A stretch of 36,000 nucleotides of DNA, taken from assembly GCF_964340395.1 (NCBI RefSeq), contig NC_135570.1:11485322-11521321 (forward strand). The letters run 5' to 3'. Each line of letters begins with the position of its first letter. Position 1 is the first letter of the stretch. This stretch comes from Glandiceps talaboti. Lineage: Eukaryota; Hemichordata; Enteropneusta; Spengelidae. The notes beneath the pieces are model-generated. The model searched no databases and was not told the origin of the DNA. It saw only the letters and a list, made by a program, of their open reading frames with translations. Shown here piece after piece: positions 11,978 through 32,822 of the stretch. The translations under genes and the position numbers were made by a program.

Positions 11978-12125
11978 CTACTGTAACACATCGCTCCACG
12001 TATTTCCACTGGACATGGTATGGTGTATGCTCTACTGTAACACATCGCTCCATGTATTTCCACTGGACATGGTATGGTGTGGTATGGTATGGTATGGTAT
12101 GGTATGGTATTGTATCGTATGGTAC
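11978..12125 (+). repeat. 54-bp tandem repeat (two units) plus (TATGG)n
   Basis: Units at 11978-12031 and 12032-12085 share CTACTGTAACACATCGCTCC and TTCCACTGGACATGG, nearly identical. The second unit runs into a TATGG pentanucleotide tract from about 12067 to 12125. The open frames here arise from the repeat. Confidence 0.85.
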
Positions 12126-12823
12126 AAAGATGACCCCAATCTCCTTGACAGATTAAGGGATTATCAATAATTGAGTCAGCATATACACATCACTGGATCA
12201 AACTAAATGTATGTAAACTACTAGTATTAAACATACAAGTGAACAGAAATATACAAGAATTTTTTTTGTTAAGAAGGATCCCACATTCTTGTTTTGCAGT
12301 TCATAATATTCGCATAGTTGCCATGACTACAAAATAACATTAATCTAGTCAAGGCCTTTATGACTCGAAGATGATAAATTGTGGTGCTCCCCTGGAGGGC
12401 AAAGGATGCATGTCAGTAGTAATCCATCACAAACTGACAGAATGATCATCGCTCATTACTATTCATTTGATATAACTGTATGAGCTGTTTCTAGGACTGA
12501 TGTGATACGCAAATGTCCAACCAGGACTCCAGCTCCAGTCTGCTAAAATCACGTGGGTCTTGACTAGACTGGAAAAGTGTAATGAAGTTTTTAATACGTA
12601 ATACACTGGACCACAAGACTGAGGAATGTTCAAAACAACTTGGAAGGAAATTTTGACGAAAATATTTATATCCAAATGATACTATTTATGATCGTACATT
12701 GATTATAAATTTACAACCACACTGTACAGGAAGCTCATTTCACAAGGGTATCGCCGACAGTAAGTTGGCCAGCCCACTCAATCTGATTAAAATCCGATGT
12801 ATGTGTCAGCTAATAATTCATTG

Positions 12824-12906
12824 TTACATGTTTACGTTTTCGTCGTGATGATCGCATCGACTAGTATAGAGGAGGCGACCATCACGACGAACACGTAAAC
12901 ATGTAA
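12824..12906. repeat. 32-bp-arm palindrome
   Basis: Arms 12824-12855 and 12875-12906 are inverse copies with two mismatches (left arm begins TTACATGTTTACG), with a 19-bp loop. An outer, weaker pair (CTGATTAAAATCCG near 12783 and CGATTTTAATCAG near 12962) encloses it. Such a DNA hairpin may be a foldback transposon or a structured non-coding element. Confidence 0.85.
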
Positions 12907-13007
12907 TACGAAGGTCAAATCAAGCGGAAATACCGAGGTAAAACAACAATGAACGATTAGCCGATTTTAATCAGTTTGGTACAATAGAAGCCATGTGGAC
13001 GACCGTG

Positions 13008-13128
13008 ATCACCTCTTCGTTCGTCGTATTCACCGATTGTGCCGTTTCGTCAACGTGACACTAGTCTAACGATTTGTGTCACGATGCCGAAACGGCACTC
13101 ACGGCGATACGCCGAACAAAGAGGTGAT
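13008..13128. repeat. 52-bp-arm palindrome
   Basis: Arms 13008-13060 and 13077-13128 are inverse copies with some mismatches (ATCACCTCTTCG... and ...AAAGAGGTGAT), with a 16-bp loop. The middle holds GTGCCGTTTCG and its inverse. CpG content is higher than in the surroundings. I see no open frame or transposase. Confidence 0.8.
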
Positions 13129-13336
13129 ATCGATCGGGTAATCACCTCATAGTAGCAACACAGACAAGGGTCGAGTTGGTTTCACCCCCCCCCCCCTCGC
13201 AAACTTTAGTATTAGCTCCGGTAGAGGACTGCTAATCCTGTACATGTCAAACAAAGAGTCAACATTTTATACAGCATATGTATTAGTCATTGTATCTAAC
13301 TTGTACAACTTTATTAACATGTGCGACATCTAAACA

Positions 13337-14965
13337 GCAAATAAAAACAATATTTGAATTTCATAAGCATACCATCCTGTAGAAATTACAGGATTACTGA
13401 CACCATTTACTTCCACATCGACACACAGACAAGTAAGACATTACTTACCGGTACTTGTCTGTGATCGACATAACAATACCTCAGATATTTTCTGTAACAA
13501 TTGGTTGTCACACAAACAAAACGTAAAAGATAGCCTTTAATATGTTTGATCTTTATCAATTTGGTGCTATATATATATAGTCTATATCCCTATACGGCAT
13601 CATTACGATTTACACATCCTCTTGGAGATCACCTTGTCATCCAGACTATACCAGGTGCTACACGACACGGTCGTATACAGCGGTTTCACAGCTGCAGTGA
13701 TTCGATGAACTTGCAACTATAAAGAAGGTAAAACGAGTATTTTTGTAGCTGATTTGCAGCCCTGGGTTAGGTGGTAACGAGGGGGTGGGTTGGCAGGTTT
13801 AAGAACACTCGCCGTACTAGACGGGTGACCCTAAAACGAATGACAACCCGAATGACGGAAAACGAATGACAGCATTTCCAGTATACAAACAGTGGAATGA
13901 CACCCTTTTCTACATTCAGTTAGTTGAAGGACACCCTCTGCACTGTAAAACCAGTGGAATGACAGCCGCCACTCTATAAAATAAGTGGAATGACAGCATT
14001 TTCAATGCTTTGGAACTGGAATGACAGCATTTAAGTTCCAGTATGTAAACAGTGGAATGACACCCTTTTCTACATTCAGTTAGTTGAATGACATCCATTG
14101 CACTGTAAAACAAGTGGAATGACAGCCGCCACTCTATAAAATAAGTGGAATGACAGCCTCCACTCAATAAATCAAGTGGAATATGACAGCATGTTCAATG
14201 CTTTGGAACTGGTATGGTAGCATTTTATAGAGTGGTGGCTGTCATTCCACTTGTTTTACAGTGCAGTGGATGTCATTCAACTAACTGAATGTAGAAAAGG
14301 GTGTCATTCCACTGTTTACATACTGGAAATGCTGTCATTCGTTTTAGGGTCACCCGTACAAGACGGACGGGCGATCCGATTAAAATCTGATGTAGGAATA
14401 CAGCTCGATTTCTCTATTTCCTCCGTCTATTGTCGTTCATTTTCAACTTTGTTGTTCCGGGAGTCGTAGAGTGGAGAGACAGTCTTCAAATTGAAACTAG
14501 AGGTAAAACCCAACAAAGTCATTTGAAAGTGCCCGACTGTCACAATTGTTGTATGGGAAAAATGATATTAGAACAATCATATGTTTTGTGTACACTATTA
14601 CCGTCGCGTTTTTAGGACACCACTATTTCACCGGTGAGTGGGGTGAGGTGGGGTGAGGTCCATACCTGTCTAATATCCTATCAAAACTGAGCGATACGAC
14701 GTACATTGGTATCTATAGGTCATACCTAACATTTCAAAATGTGCAATGACGCAAAACCTACATCCTACCCTTGCAGTGTTGCCAAAATTCGTATAAGTGT
14801 ACTTTTAGAGTTCACCTTTGATCCCCTGACGGAAGATAAATTTCTCTATTTGTACAGTTATTAAACGACGAATGGAATATATGAGCTGAATATATTTACC
14901 GAAAAAGCGGAACTTTCAAGATAGAAAAGTGATTGTGTTGGATACACAAGAGTTTAAATTTCAAC
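13337..14965 (+). other. Upstream flank of cadherin copy 2
   Basis: This aligns with 1-1089, apart from the 533-bp foldback insertion at 13823-14355. The G-rich GTGAGGTGGGG run and the start-codon context are kept, so promoter elements may be shared. The family A hairpin of copy 1 is absent. Confidence 0.6.
13823..14355. mobile_element. 533-bp foldback element upstream of copy 2
   Basis: It begins GGGTGACCCTAAAACGAATG and ends with the exact inverse. It is flanked by GTACTAGAC (13814-13822) and GTACAAGAC (14356-14364), a 9-bp duplication with one mismatch. Copy 1 shows the empty site (GTACTAGACGG near 470). The inside is built from many GTGGAATGACA words. The left part is itself tandemly doubled with a period of about 165 bp, and the right 140 bp is the inverse of it. 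The frames of 72-83 codons in it only reflect the repeats. It is a non-autonomous inverted-repeat element whose duplication length suits Mutator-like elements. Confidence 0.85.
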
Positions 14966-25739
<10,774 letters not shown>

Positions 25740-26706
25740 ATATACAAGAAGTTATCAAACCCTTACGACAGAAAGGACTATGTAACCTCAAAGTGTGAAA
25801 TCTTTCAACATTTTTTTCAAGATCAAAGACACGAAGTAAACACCAATAGGAAATATGAGAGGAAGTTGACAGTTGAAACAATATGTGTCATTGCTTAATA
25901 AACTAAAGAAATTAGTGAATAGATCTTTTGAAATATCTTAGCATGTCACAAGAATATATGGGACTGGTATCATTTTATTTAAACTCATTTGATTTCCCAA
26001 ATTCTTTTCAATAAAATTAATTCCCATTATAATAACAGTAAACAATGTACATATTATTTCTGTGTTTTTTCGTTGTGTTTTGTTTCTTTGACTCGAAACT
26101 TACAAAGTTTCAACAAATCAAACATTTATTTTGTGCTTATGAATCTACCATAGAAGGTGTAGTCTGTAAGGTACGCCGTGACAGTGCGCCCTCAAACATC
26201 GGCCAACCCCTAAAGGAGGCCGGTGAGGGCGAAACGTCACGACGTATCTTACAGTCTATAGAAGGTGTAGACACTTCATAATCGTTGTCAACTATTACTC
26301 TAACTAAATCTGTGTTTTCCCTTCTTTAATTAGTATCAACATACACAATTATGACTTACAGATATTTGGATGAAAAGTTAAAAGTTGATATTTATATACA
26401 TATACTATTGTCACTAAATAGTTGATGGTATAAAACCCTTTGATGTTCACATCTCTAAAATAAAATTTCAGAAAGTTTTCTTTACGTGTGTTTGACATGA
26501 TCAAAGAGACTTCTCTGCAGTAAAAAAATATTATTTAAGGTGTTTTTCTCTGATTTTAACTAATAAAATTTAAAAAAAAACAGACCATTACATTTGCTTC
26601 TGTGTATTTTGTAGATAAATTTTATTTAAAACCGATGTTTTGGCAAAAAATGAGAATAAATATAGAGACTGTTACATTGGAATTATGTATGAATTGACTT
26701 GATGGT
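25740..26706 (+). other. 3' UTR/flank of cadherin copy 2
   Basis: Matches 10681-11576 closely, apart from the MITE at 26160-26258 and small indels. AATAAA candidates lie near 26010, 26459 and 26655. Homology with copy 1 ends near 26706. Confidence 0.6.
26160..26258 (+). mobile_element. MITE with TAGYCTGTAAG termini, 3' flank of copy 2
   Basis: The 99-bp element starts TAGTCTGTAAGGTACGCC and ends CGTATCTTACAGTCTA. It is flanked by a perfect 9-bp duplication, TAGAAGGTG (26151-26159 and 26259-26267). Copy 1 has the empty site (TAGAAGATG near 11127). It is the best-preserved copy and inserted after the gene duplication. Confidence 0.85.
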
Positions 26707-26855
26707 GTAAAATCATGCTAACGAGGTATAATTTTGCACAAATAATTTTACCGCTAAAGAAAAATCGTTTTTTCACTCATTTGATATTCTTGTACAAAAT
26801 AGTGTTTGTTCACAGTCTATAATTGATTTCAAAAATAATAATAGATGAAATATGA

Positions 26856-26922
26856 ATTAGCAATTAATTATTCGTTTGTTAATTAATTAGCAATTAATTA
26901 TTCATTTGTTAATTAATTAGCA
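26856..26922. repeat. 30-bp AT-rich tandem repeat
   Basis: Two full units plus the start of a third (each beginning ATTAGCAATTAATTATTC) at 26856, 26886 and 26916, with one difference between the units. Confidence 0.9.
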
Positions 26923-26948
26923 AACCTCTAAATATGAGTATAAATGAC

Positions 26949-26998
26949 ACACAAACACAACAAGCACACCTTTTTTTCAAGAAGAAGCATTCTTTATT
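26949..26998 (-). promoter_or_regulatory. Candidate poly(A) site on the - strand
   Basis: On the - strand AATAAA (26998-26993) is followed about 16 nt later by a short A-run and then a GT-rich stretch (GGTGTGCTTGTTGTG), the classical order of polyadenylation signals. If used by the dehydrogenase at 29292-32422 it would imply a 3' UTR of about 2.3 kb. It could also end another, unseen transcript. Confidence 0.35.
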
Positions 26999-26999
26999 C

Positions 27000-28502
27000 T
27001 TATTCATGTTCATCTACAATATCAATACATAGATCAAATAACAGATATAATAAGATCTCACATATCCCTACTTTATCAGATATGTACAACCTAAACTTCA
27101 AACCAGGGTATATGTTTATAAATAATGCGATCAGTTTAGTAGTTTGGAGCAAGTGTGTGTGGGGGTAGATATCATGTGCTTATGCATGATTGGCTCTGTA
27201 GTTGTCTTCACTGAAGAAGGGAGGGTTATTTTTGTGTTTCCACACAGATCTGCAGACTGCATGGGCTGGACAAATAGATTGACGAGGGTATTTAATTGAT
27301 GTGCACGCTGACCAGAAATGATTGTTTTTTTCTTTGGCCTTCGGGGAAAATGGAAAGGGTTCTTGATATTGAAGTATCTCTTTTAAAGGGATTCCAGAAG
27401 CACTTGTGACAATGATGTACAGCTCGTTTCATGTTAGTGTTCACTGGCTGTGTTTGATACAACCATGTAGAAGTCAACTGCACATGCTACACTGCAAGAT
27501 TGCAATTTTTTGGTTCATTTTGTCTAGATGAAGTAAACCGTAAATGTACTACAACTAGACACAGACACACAGGCACCAATATTTTGATGTCTGCATGGTG
27601 GCATGCAAGTTGTCCTTCCCATCAGTGATTTGAAGAAAATCCCTAGTCATCCGTACTATTTAGTCTTGGACACCAAGTCTAAATTACAGCCCTTTTCATG
27701 TTAGTATTCCCTGGTTTTGTTCATACAAGCATGCAGAAGTCGATAACATGCTATGAACTTCACATGCTCAATGAATACAGTGTTTTGCAACATTTTGTCT
27801 AAATTTAACAAACACACAAAATTGTTATTAGTAATGAAACTATGTTCCTACATGTATGAATTGAAAGTTTTAGATACATATTCAAAATACAATAGATAAT
27901 TAATTTGTATTGAAGGTAAAATAAAAAATTAACATAATACTAAATTAAGTATCTTCTACTGTTATTACCGTTCCACAATTATTCATTGGTTATAATATAC
28001 AACTCTTTATCTCCAAAATTACAAACACAGAATAACATTTCATAAATACATATATTGACTGACAAAATGTCGAGGTATGAAAATATTACCATTATGTTGC
28101 CCATAAATGTATACTGGCTAATATCTCTTTTAAAGTGAAGGTTGGCAAATCATAAACTTTTGAAGGTTAAAATATGGGTTTAAATAGTACTTGTCACTTT
28201 TAGTGATATTAGTGTTGTTTTCTTGTTGATTTCTTGCTTGGAATATGTTGGAAAATGTACTTGGTTTCTTCAAATCTATTTTAATAGATTTATAGATTCA
28301 AATTTAATTTCCATGACATTTTTTGTGATTGACAGGTTAAACACAAATCAAGAATACATATTATTTCTGCTGGTACAAATCTCCCCTCCATACTTTCATA
28401 TTAGGTATCTCATGAATGGTTAGGAGAAAGTGATTACTTCTATACTGTGTAATAAAAGTTCATAGAGGGATTATCGTGATGCCGGCCATGAAGTGGCATT
28501 AC
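27000..28502. other. No recognisable gene
   Basis: AT-rich sequence without a convincing exon on either strand. A diverged internal similarity (CATGTTAGTRTTC...TGTTTGATACAA / TTCATACAAGCATG near 27430 and 27690) suggests an old local duplication. It may be the 3' UTR of the dehydrogenase gene. Confidence 0.4.
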
Positions 28503-28508
28503 CATAAA

Positions 28509-28906
28509 CAGGGCTCGAAATTAACAGTAGTCCCGTATCCACAGACTACCAATTCTTACCATAGGGCTACCATAATTTGTAGCTGGTAGTCCTGTATCCA
28601 CAAACTACCAATTCTTGTCATAGGGCTACCATAATTTGTAGCTGGTAGTCCTGAATCCACAGACTACCAATTCTTGTCATGGGGCTACTATGATTTGCTG
28701 ATGGTAGCCCACTCAGGTTACCACTGATTATGTGATGATTTAAGGATGGAAGATTTACAGACATATTTTAATAACAAACATATTTCCAATAGAGGAACTC
28801 TGTTTTCAGTTCAGGAATATAGGACTATTGGTCACCATCCTTGGGCTACCAATTTCTGAAATTGGTAGCCTACCAGGACTACCAAAGAAAACAGTTTCAA
28901 GCCCTG
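28509..28906. mobile_element. TIR-type non-autonomous DNA transposon with internal 59-bp repeats
   Basis: The left end is CAGGGCTCGAAATTAACAG; the right end reads CTGTTTCAAGCCCTG, its near inverse. CATAAA flanks it on both sides (28503-28508, 28907-28912). Inside are three 59-bp tandem units (28528, 28587, 28646), each with TAGTCC, ATCCACARACTACCAATTCT and GGGCTACCATAATTTG. It has no transposase frame. CAGGG ends are usual in hAT-type elements, but those make 8-bp duplications, so the superfamily stays open. Confidence 0.7.
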
Positions 28907-29112
28907 CATAAATGGTGTGAACAACTGATACCGTGTAGAAAATACAAGTCCCATGGGATTTACTATATTAACGTCTTATACGTCATTTTCCTCACAAAAG
29001 ACAAATGAAAGTACACATCGCATAGCCTGGCACAATATGGATTTCAATTATTCTACACGCAATATTTTTTACTGGTTTGTGAATAAAAGGTAAATAAATT
29101 TCATATGACCAT

Positions 29113-29179
29113 GAAAACTAGCGTGATTGCATTACATGCTTTTAATCAACAACCCTCTTATGCAATCACACGAGATTTC
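29113..29179. repeat. 20-bp-arm inverted repeat
   Basis: Arms 29113-29132 (GAAAACTAGCGTGATTGCAT) and 29160-29179 are inverse with three mismatches, with a 27-bp loop. It lies 113 bp beyond the stop codon of the dehydrogenase, so it could form a hairpin in its 3' UTR, or be a small transposon remnant. Confidence 0.55.
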
Positions 29180-29291
29180 TTCCTTGAATAGATTATTAGC
29201 CCACAAGTGACTGTGTGTTGGTTATATTCTATCAAGATTTCTAGACTACAGGGTATCGTCACCAGGAGCTTTGTTACCGTTCCACTTCATC

Positions 29292-32200
29292 TCAATCATC
29301 TTTAGGACCGAAGATAACATCATGGATCTAAAATAAATATAAAATCAAAATACAATATGATTACAAAGATATTTACCAAACTGAAACATATTGTCACACC
29401 ACAAGGGGGCTTAGGTTCAGTTAGTTTTGTTTAGGAAAACAGCCAAATACTAACAAACAAAAAGAAACAAATAAATAAAACAAAGAAAGAAACACAAACA
29501 AACAAATACTGACAAATAGTCACAATTTTTAAACAAAACTAAATGAGCTTGAGCCCCCTGTGATCACACTCACAAGTCTAGAATCTATTGTAACGACAGA
29601 TCTAGAATCTCTCATATCAAGTAATATTCTGCATCACAAATAAGCTTGCCTCGTATGACCAGCAGGCTTTCTCTGTGGAGATCACACTATCAATGTTTGT
29701 TGACGACGACACTACAATAATACCGATGTACAGTCATCCTCTGACCACTATGCTTGGATTCAACCGCTGGGATGTTTACAAGTTATGACCAATGTACACC
29801 ATATCGGGGCGCCCTCACGCGGCATAACACAAACTTCATTCACAAGACCGTTGAGGGTGGAGCGACACATCGTATTTTGCAATCGGTCTGCTCTATGTTA
29901 CTTACTAGTACTATTCGGAATAAGTTTGTGACGTAAAGGAGTCTAGTACTCTAATAAGAGATGACGTCATCCATATCTGTTTGATAAATATTTTACTATC
30001 ATGGATGTACTGGCATATAAAAATGTAGCATTTACAAATGTGTGTTCGGAGTAAAAGCAGTGACGAAAAATAAACCACATTCGATACAACCGTTGAAATG
30101 CAACTGTAGCATACCTTAATGCGTGCAGGAGCCTTAAGCAAGTACATCACGGTGTCGGCTATGTCACCAACCGTCAATAACTGTACGTATAAAAAAGGAG
30201 AAATAACACATCCTTTCGAAAACAGTTATTTTGGCAATTATAGCACAAACAAACAAAATATATAATGTTACTAGTAAAAATACTACTGAATGTTGAAAAC
30301 AATTAAACATTAACAGTAATTATAATGACGGTATACTTGAAAGTGGCAGTCAGAAAATTACACGTGACACATAACTTCATGGTTATGAATTCGGGGTCCG
30401 AAGTTAGAAATTGTTTTTGATCGCATGTTTTTATGCAAAAATGTGATAAACAATGAAAAAATGAAATAACGTACCTCTTTACTTTGTTGATAAGCAAGTA
30501 CGGCTTCCTTGTGGTCAGGATACATGCGTAAAGCAAAATCAGAGATAACTGTGCCGGGCGAAATCATCTGGAATTTAAAAAGGGAAATGTAGTCAGAGTG
30601 TAGCGTGGAGAGCGTGTAGAGTCAACACATGACAGCTGTCTTTTGCAACCAAGGTGTGTCTTGTTTTGGAAAATAGCTTCACGCTCTCTGAGTCTTAATT
30701 CCAACAGCACACATCATAGGTCGACAGGCATTCGCCTACATACATATAAGATACTTTTATACATGGTATAAACAACATACTAACAGTTTGAAATGAAACT
30801 TTTGAACAACATAGCAAACAGATCTTCATTGCCAAATATCGAAACTTACCGATATTCGTATGTTCGATCCCGCCTCGAGTAATTCCTGACGGACGCCCTC
30901 AGTCAGGGCTTTCACCATTGCTTTCGTTCCTGAATAGAAATATGTGTTGCTCCATTCTTTTTTTATTGCATGACCTGCAAGACTGTATAATCATAAACAG
31001 TTAGCAGCATGAAAAACAACAGTTGGCAACAATTACTTCAGGCATTAATACATTGCCTAATTACAAAAAAAATCGTTATTTATGCAAACACCTAATTAAT
31101 ATGCATGGTATATTTACCAAAAGCTAATCAGTTCTAAACATATCCCAAAATAAGATGTGTACCAAATTTCGTTTGAATTGAGCCAGTCGTTTTTGAGAAA
31201 ACAATGACACAGGGAGACAGACATACATACATCGCCATACTATAACCGTAATGTCGATGCAGGCCTCTAGTGACATCAAGCACTGGTACGGTGTTGACGT
31301 AATATGGGTTTCTCCGACATTTAGTAAACGTGTATACTAATTAAAATTCAAATATGTATCATCGAATGTATGTCGTTTATTTATCATGTCCTAATGCGAG
31401 GTTTGGGTTCTACCAAAAGCAATTGATGGTTGAGTACGCTTTGGTAAAGAGTCAACAGGTGTCTTTTCAGAAAACTATACTCTCGACTTGTGTTTCCACG
31501 GTGGTGACATGCACACATACCTTCCAATGTTGATGACGTAGCCGTCATCTATCCCTCGTTCCTTCATTGATTTGATAGCTTCCCGGGTACATATCGACAG
31601 ACCCAACACGTTTACCTGTACGAAAGTATCATTTATCAGTCAACTTGACATTTTTAGGTACATAAACTCACGTGAGAGGGGCACGGTTTATCTCGGACCA
31701 CTGTGGTTTTATCTAGCAAAGTGTTACTTCAGTTTGAGTTATATACTACTTAGCTATCAGTAGAACATCTGACCTACTAAAACGGTCAGATGATTTGAAC
31801 ATATAGGTAGACATGAGCAGAACGGTTCATTTTAGACCAGTTTAGACCAGAATGTAGAGACACTTGTTTAGAAGCTGTTTCTGTTGGGATATTTTAACGG
31901 TTGTGGAAAGAGGGGGGAGGGAGTAGTTGACTAACTCAGGTGCGGTCCTCGCCTAGCTGTAATGATTGCTGAAGACTTCATAACATGAACCCAACCACCC
32001 ATCCTAAAGGGAAATCAATTGCAAACGATTGAGTTTGCAGTACCACCAACCAATAGCATATCATATAAATATGGGAGCTCAGACCACTATGTATGTTCTA
32101 TGTTGGTCTGAGATGAGAGTATTATTATAATTGTTCCTTGTGTTGTGTAAGTACTCTGTCGGATAAAGGATTCTATGAAGTTATCTTACTGAAATTATTG

Positions 32201-32422
32201 ACTTACTTCGAACATTTCTCGCCACTTCTCCGTGTCTCCACACAATAGTTTCTCTGGAAAAGCGAGCCCTGCATTATTTATGCAAATATCCACACCACCG
32301 TAATGTTCTTTGATTATTTCAAACATCGCCAAAATCTCCCTTTCTGACCTCATGTCACATTTAATCGCCCGGATGTGAGTTCCACTTGAATTTTCTAAGC
32401 CACCGTTTTCCGTTTTCAATTC
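29292..32422 (-). CDS. DHRS11: DHRS11-like short-chain dehydrogenase/reductase (5' exon missing)
   Basis: Six exons on the - strand: 32422-32207, 31615-31521, 30982-30850, 30567-30475, 30180-30115, 29327-29292. All have GT-AG borders and matching phases, giving 212 residues and a stop. Visible family marks, in order, are CDM (end of strand 3), GGVDICINNAGLA (NNAG motif), VNVLGLSICTREA, the catalytic serine in NIGSLAGH, the catalytic YSGTK (YxxxK) and the SPGTV motif after strand 6. Vertebrate DHRS11 is about 260 residues, so roughly 48 N-terminal residues, including the TGxxxGIG cofactor motif, must lie in an exon beyond 36000. The enzyme family reduces carbonyl or keto-steroid substrates with NADPH in the cytosol; the substrate here is unknown. 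The C-terminus (IHDVIFGPKDD) departs from DHRS11. The gene converges on cadherin copy 2. Confidence 0.92.
29786..29893. mobile_element. Diverged relative of the TAGYCTGTAAG MITE
   Basis: The core GGGGCGCCCTCACGCGG and the right part GAGGGTGGAGCGACACATCG match the family. Its ends differ: GACCAATG on the left, CAATCGGTC on the right. I find no clean target duplication. It lies just downstream (+ strand sense) of the last dehydrogenase exon, inside intron 5. Confidence 0.45.
31060..31240 (+). mobile_element. 3' tail of a non-LTR retroelement (RTE/SINE-like)
   Basis: CCAAATTTCGTTTGAATTGAGCC and CAGTCGTTTTTGAGAAAA followed by an ACAGACATACATACAT microsatellite resemble 3' ends of RTE-type elements. 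No coding part is present. It lies in intron 2 of the visible part of the dehydrogenase gene. Confidence 0.35.
32078..32112. mobile_element. Tiny palindromic insertion, family A
   Basis: CTCAGACCAC and GGTCTGAG form the ends of a 35-bp element. It is flanked by ATGGGAG (32071-32077) and ATGAGAG (32113-32119), a 7-bp duplication with one mismatch. It is the same family as 20960-20998. Confidence 0.65.
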
Positions 32423-32503
32423 CTAAATAAAATATTTTTTTTTTAAATGCTATTTTAGCTACGATGATATTCAAAATATGTCGATGTTGATTCACTACTT
32501 ACA

Positions 32504-32815
32504 AATATGCAAATGGTGTCATTAACATACATAAAATAAAATTCAGACATGATAAGATGACCGTGTCGATTTATGTTTAATACTAGTTGAATGGAAACAT
32601 CTGCAGGAATATGCAAATGATGTCATTAACATACATAAAATAAAATTCAGACATGATAAGATGACCGTGTCGATTTATGTTTAATACTAGATGAATGGAA
32701 ACATCTGCAGGAATATGCAAAAGATGTCATTAACATACATAAAATAAAATTCAGACATGATAAGATGACCGTGTCGATTTATGTTTAATACAAGATGAAT
32801 GGAAACATCTGCAGG
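32504..32815. repeat. Three-unit 104-bp tandem repeat
   Basis: Units start at 32504, 32608 and 32712, with the first bases of a fourth at 32816. Each has AATATGCAAAWGRTGTCATT, CATACATAAAATAAAATTCA and ACCGTGTCGATTTATGTTTA. The units differ at only a few positions, so the array is young or homogenised. It lies about 80 bp upstream of the first visible dehydrogenase exon. Confidence 0.95.
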
Positions 32816-32822
32816 AATATGC

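Larger units (their letters stand above)
11577..13336. other. Spacer between the two gene copies
   Basis: No coding exon is recognisable. It contains, in order, an unremarkable AT-rich stretch, the hairpin at 11944-11975, tandem repeats at 11978-12125, about 600 bp where I see nothing, and the palindromes at 12824-12906 and 13008-13128. Sequence homologous to copy 2 upstream begins at about 13337. Confidence 0.6.

Noticed and set aside
13916-14167. 83-codon - strand frame in the foldback element
   Set aside because: Its repeated CHST/FIEW words come directly from the GTGGAATGACA repeats; no start context or homologue is evident.
30970-30977. Alternative acceptor TTGCAG before GTCATGC in the dehydrogenase
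   Set aside because: It gives the wrong phase; the acceptor ending at 30983 restores NIGSLAGH with the catalytic serine.
32504-32815. CRISPR-like regular repeats
   Set aside because: These are contiguous 104-bp direct repeats without spacers, in an animal intron.
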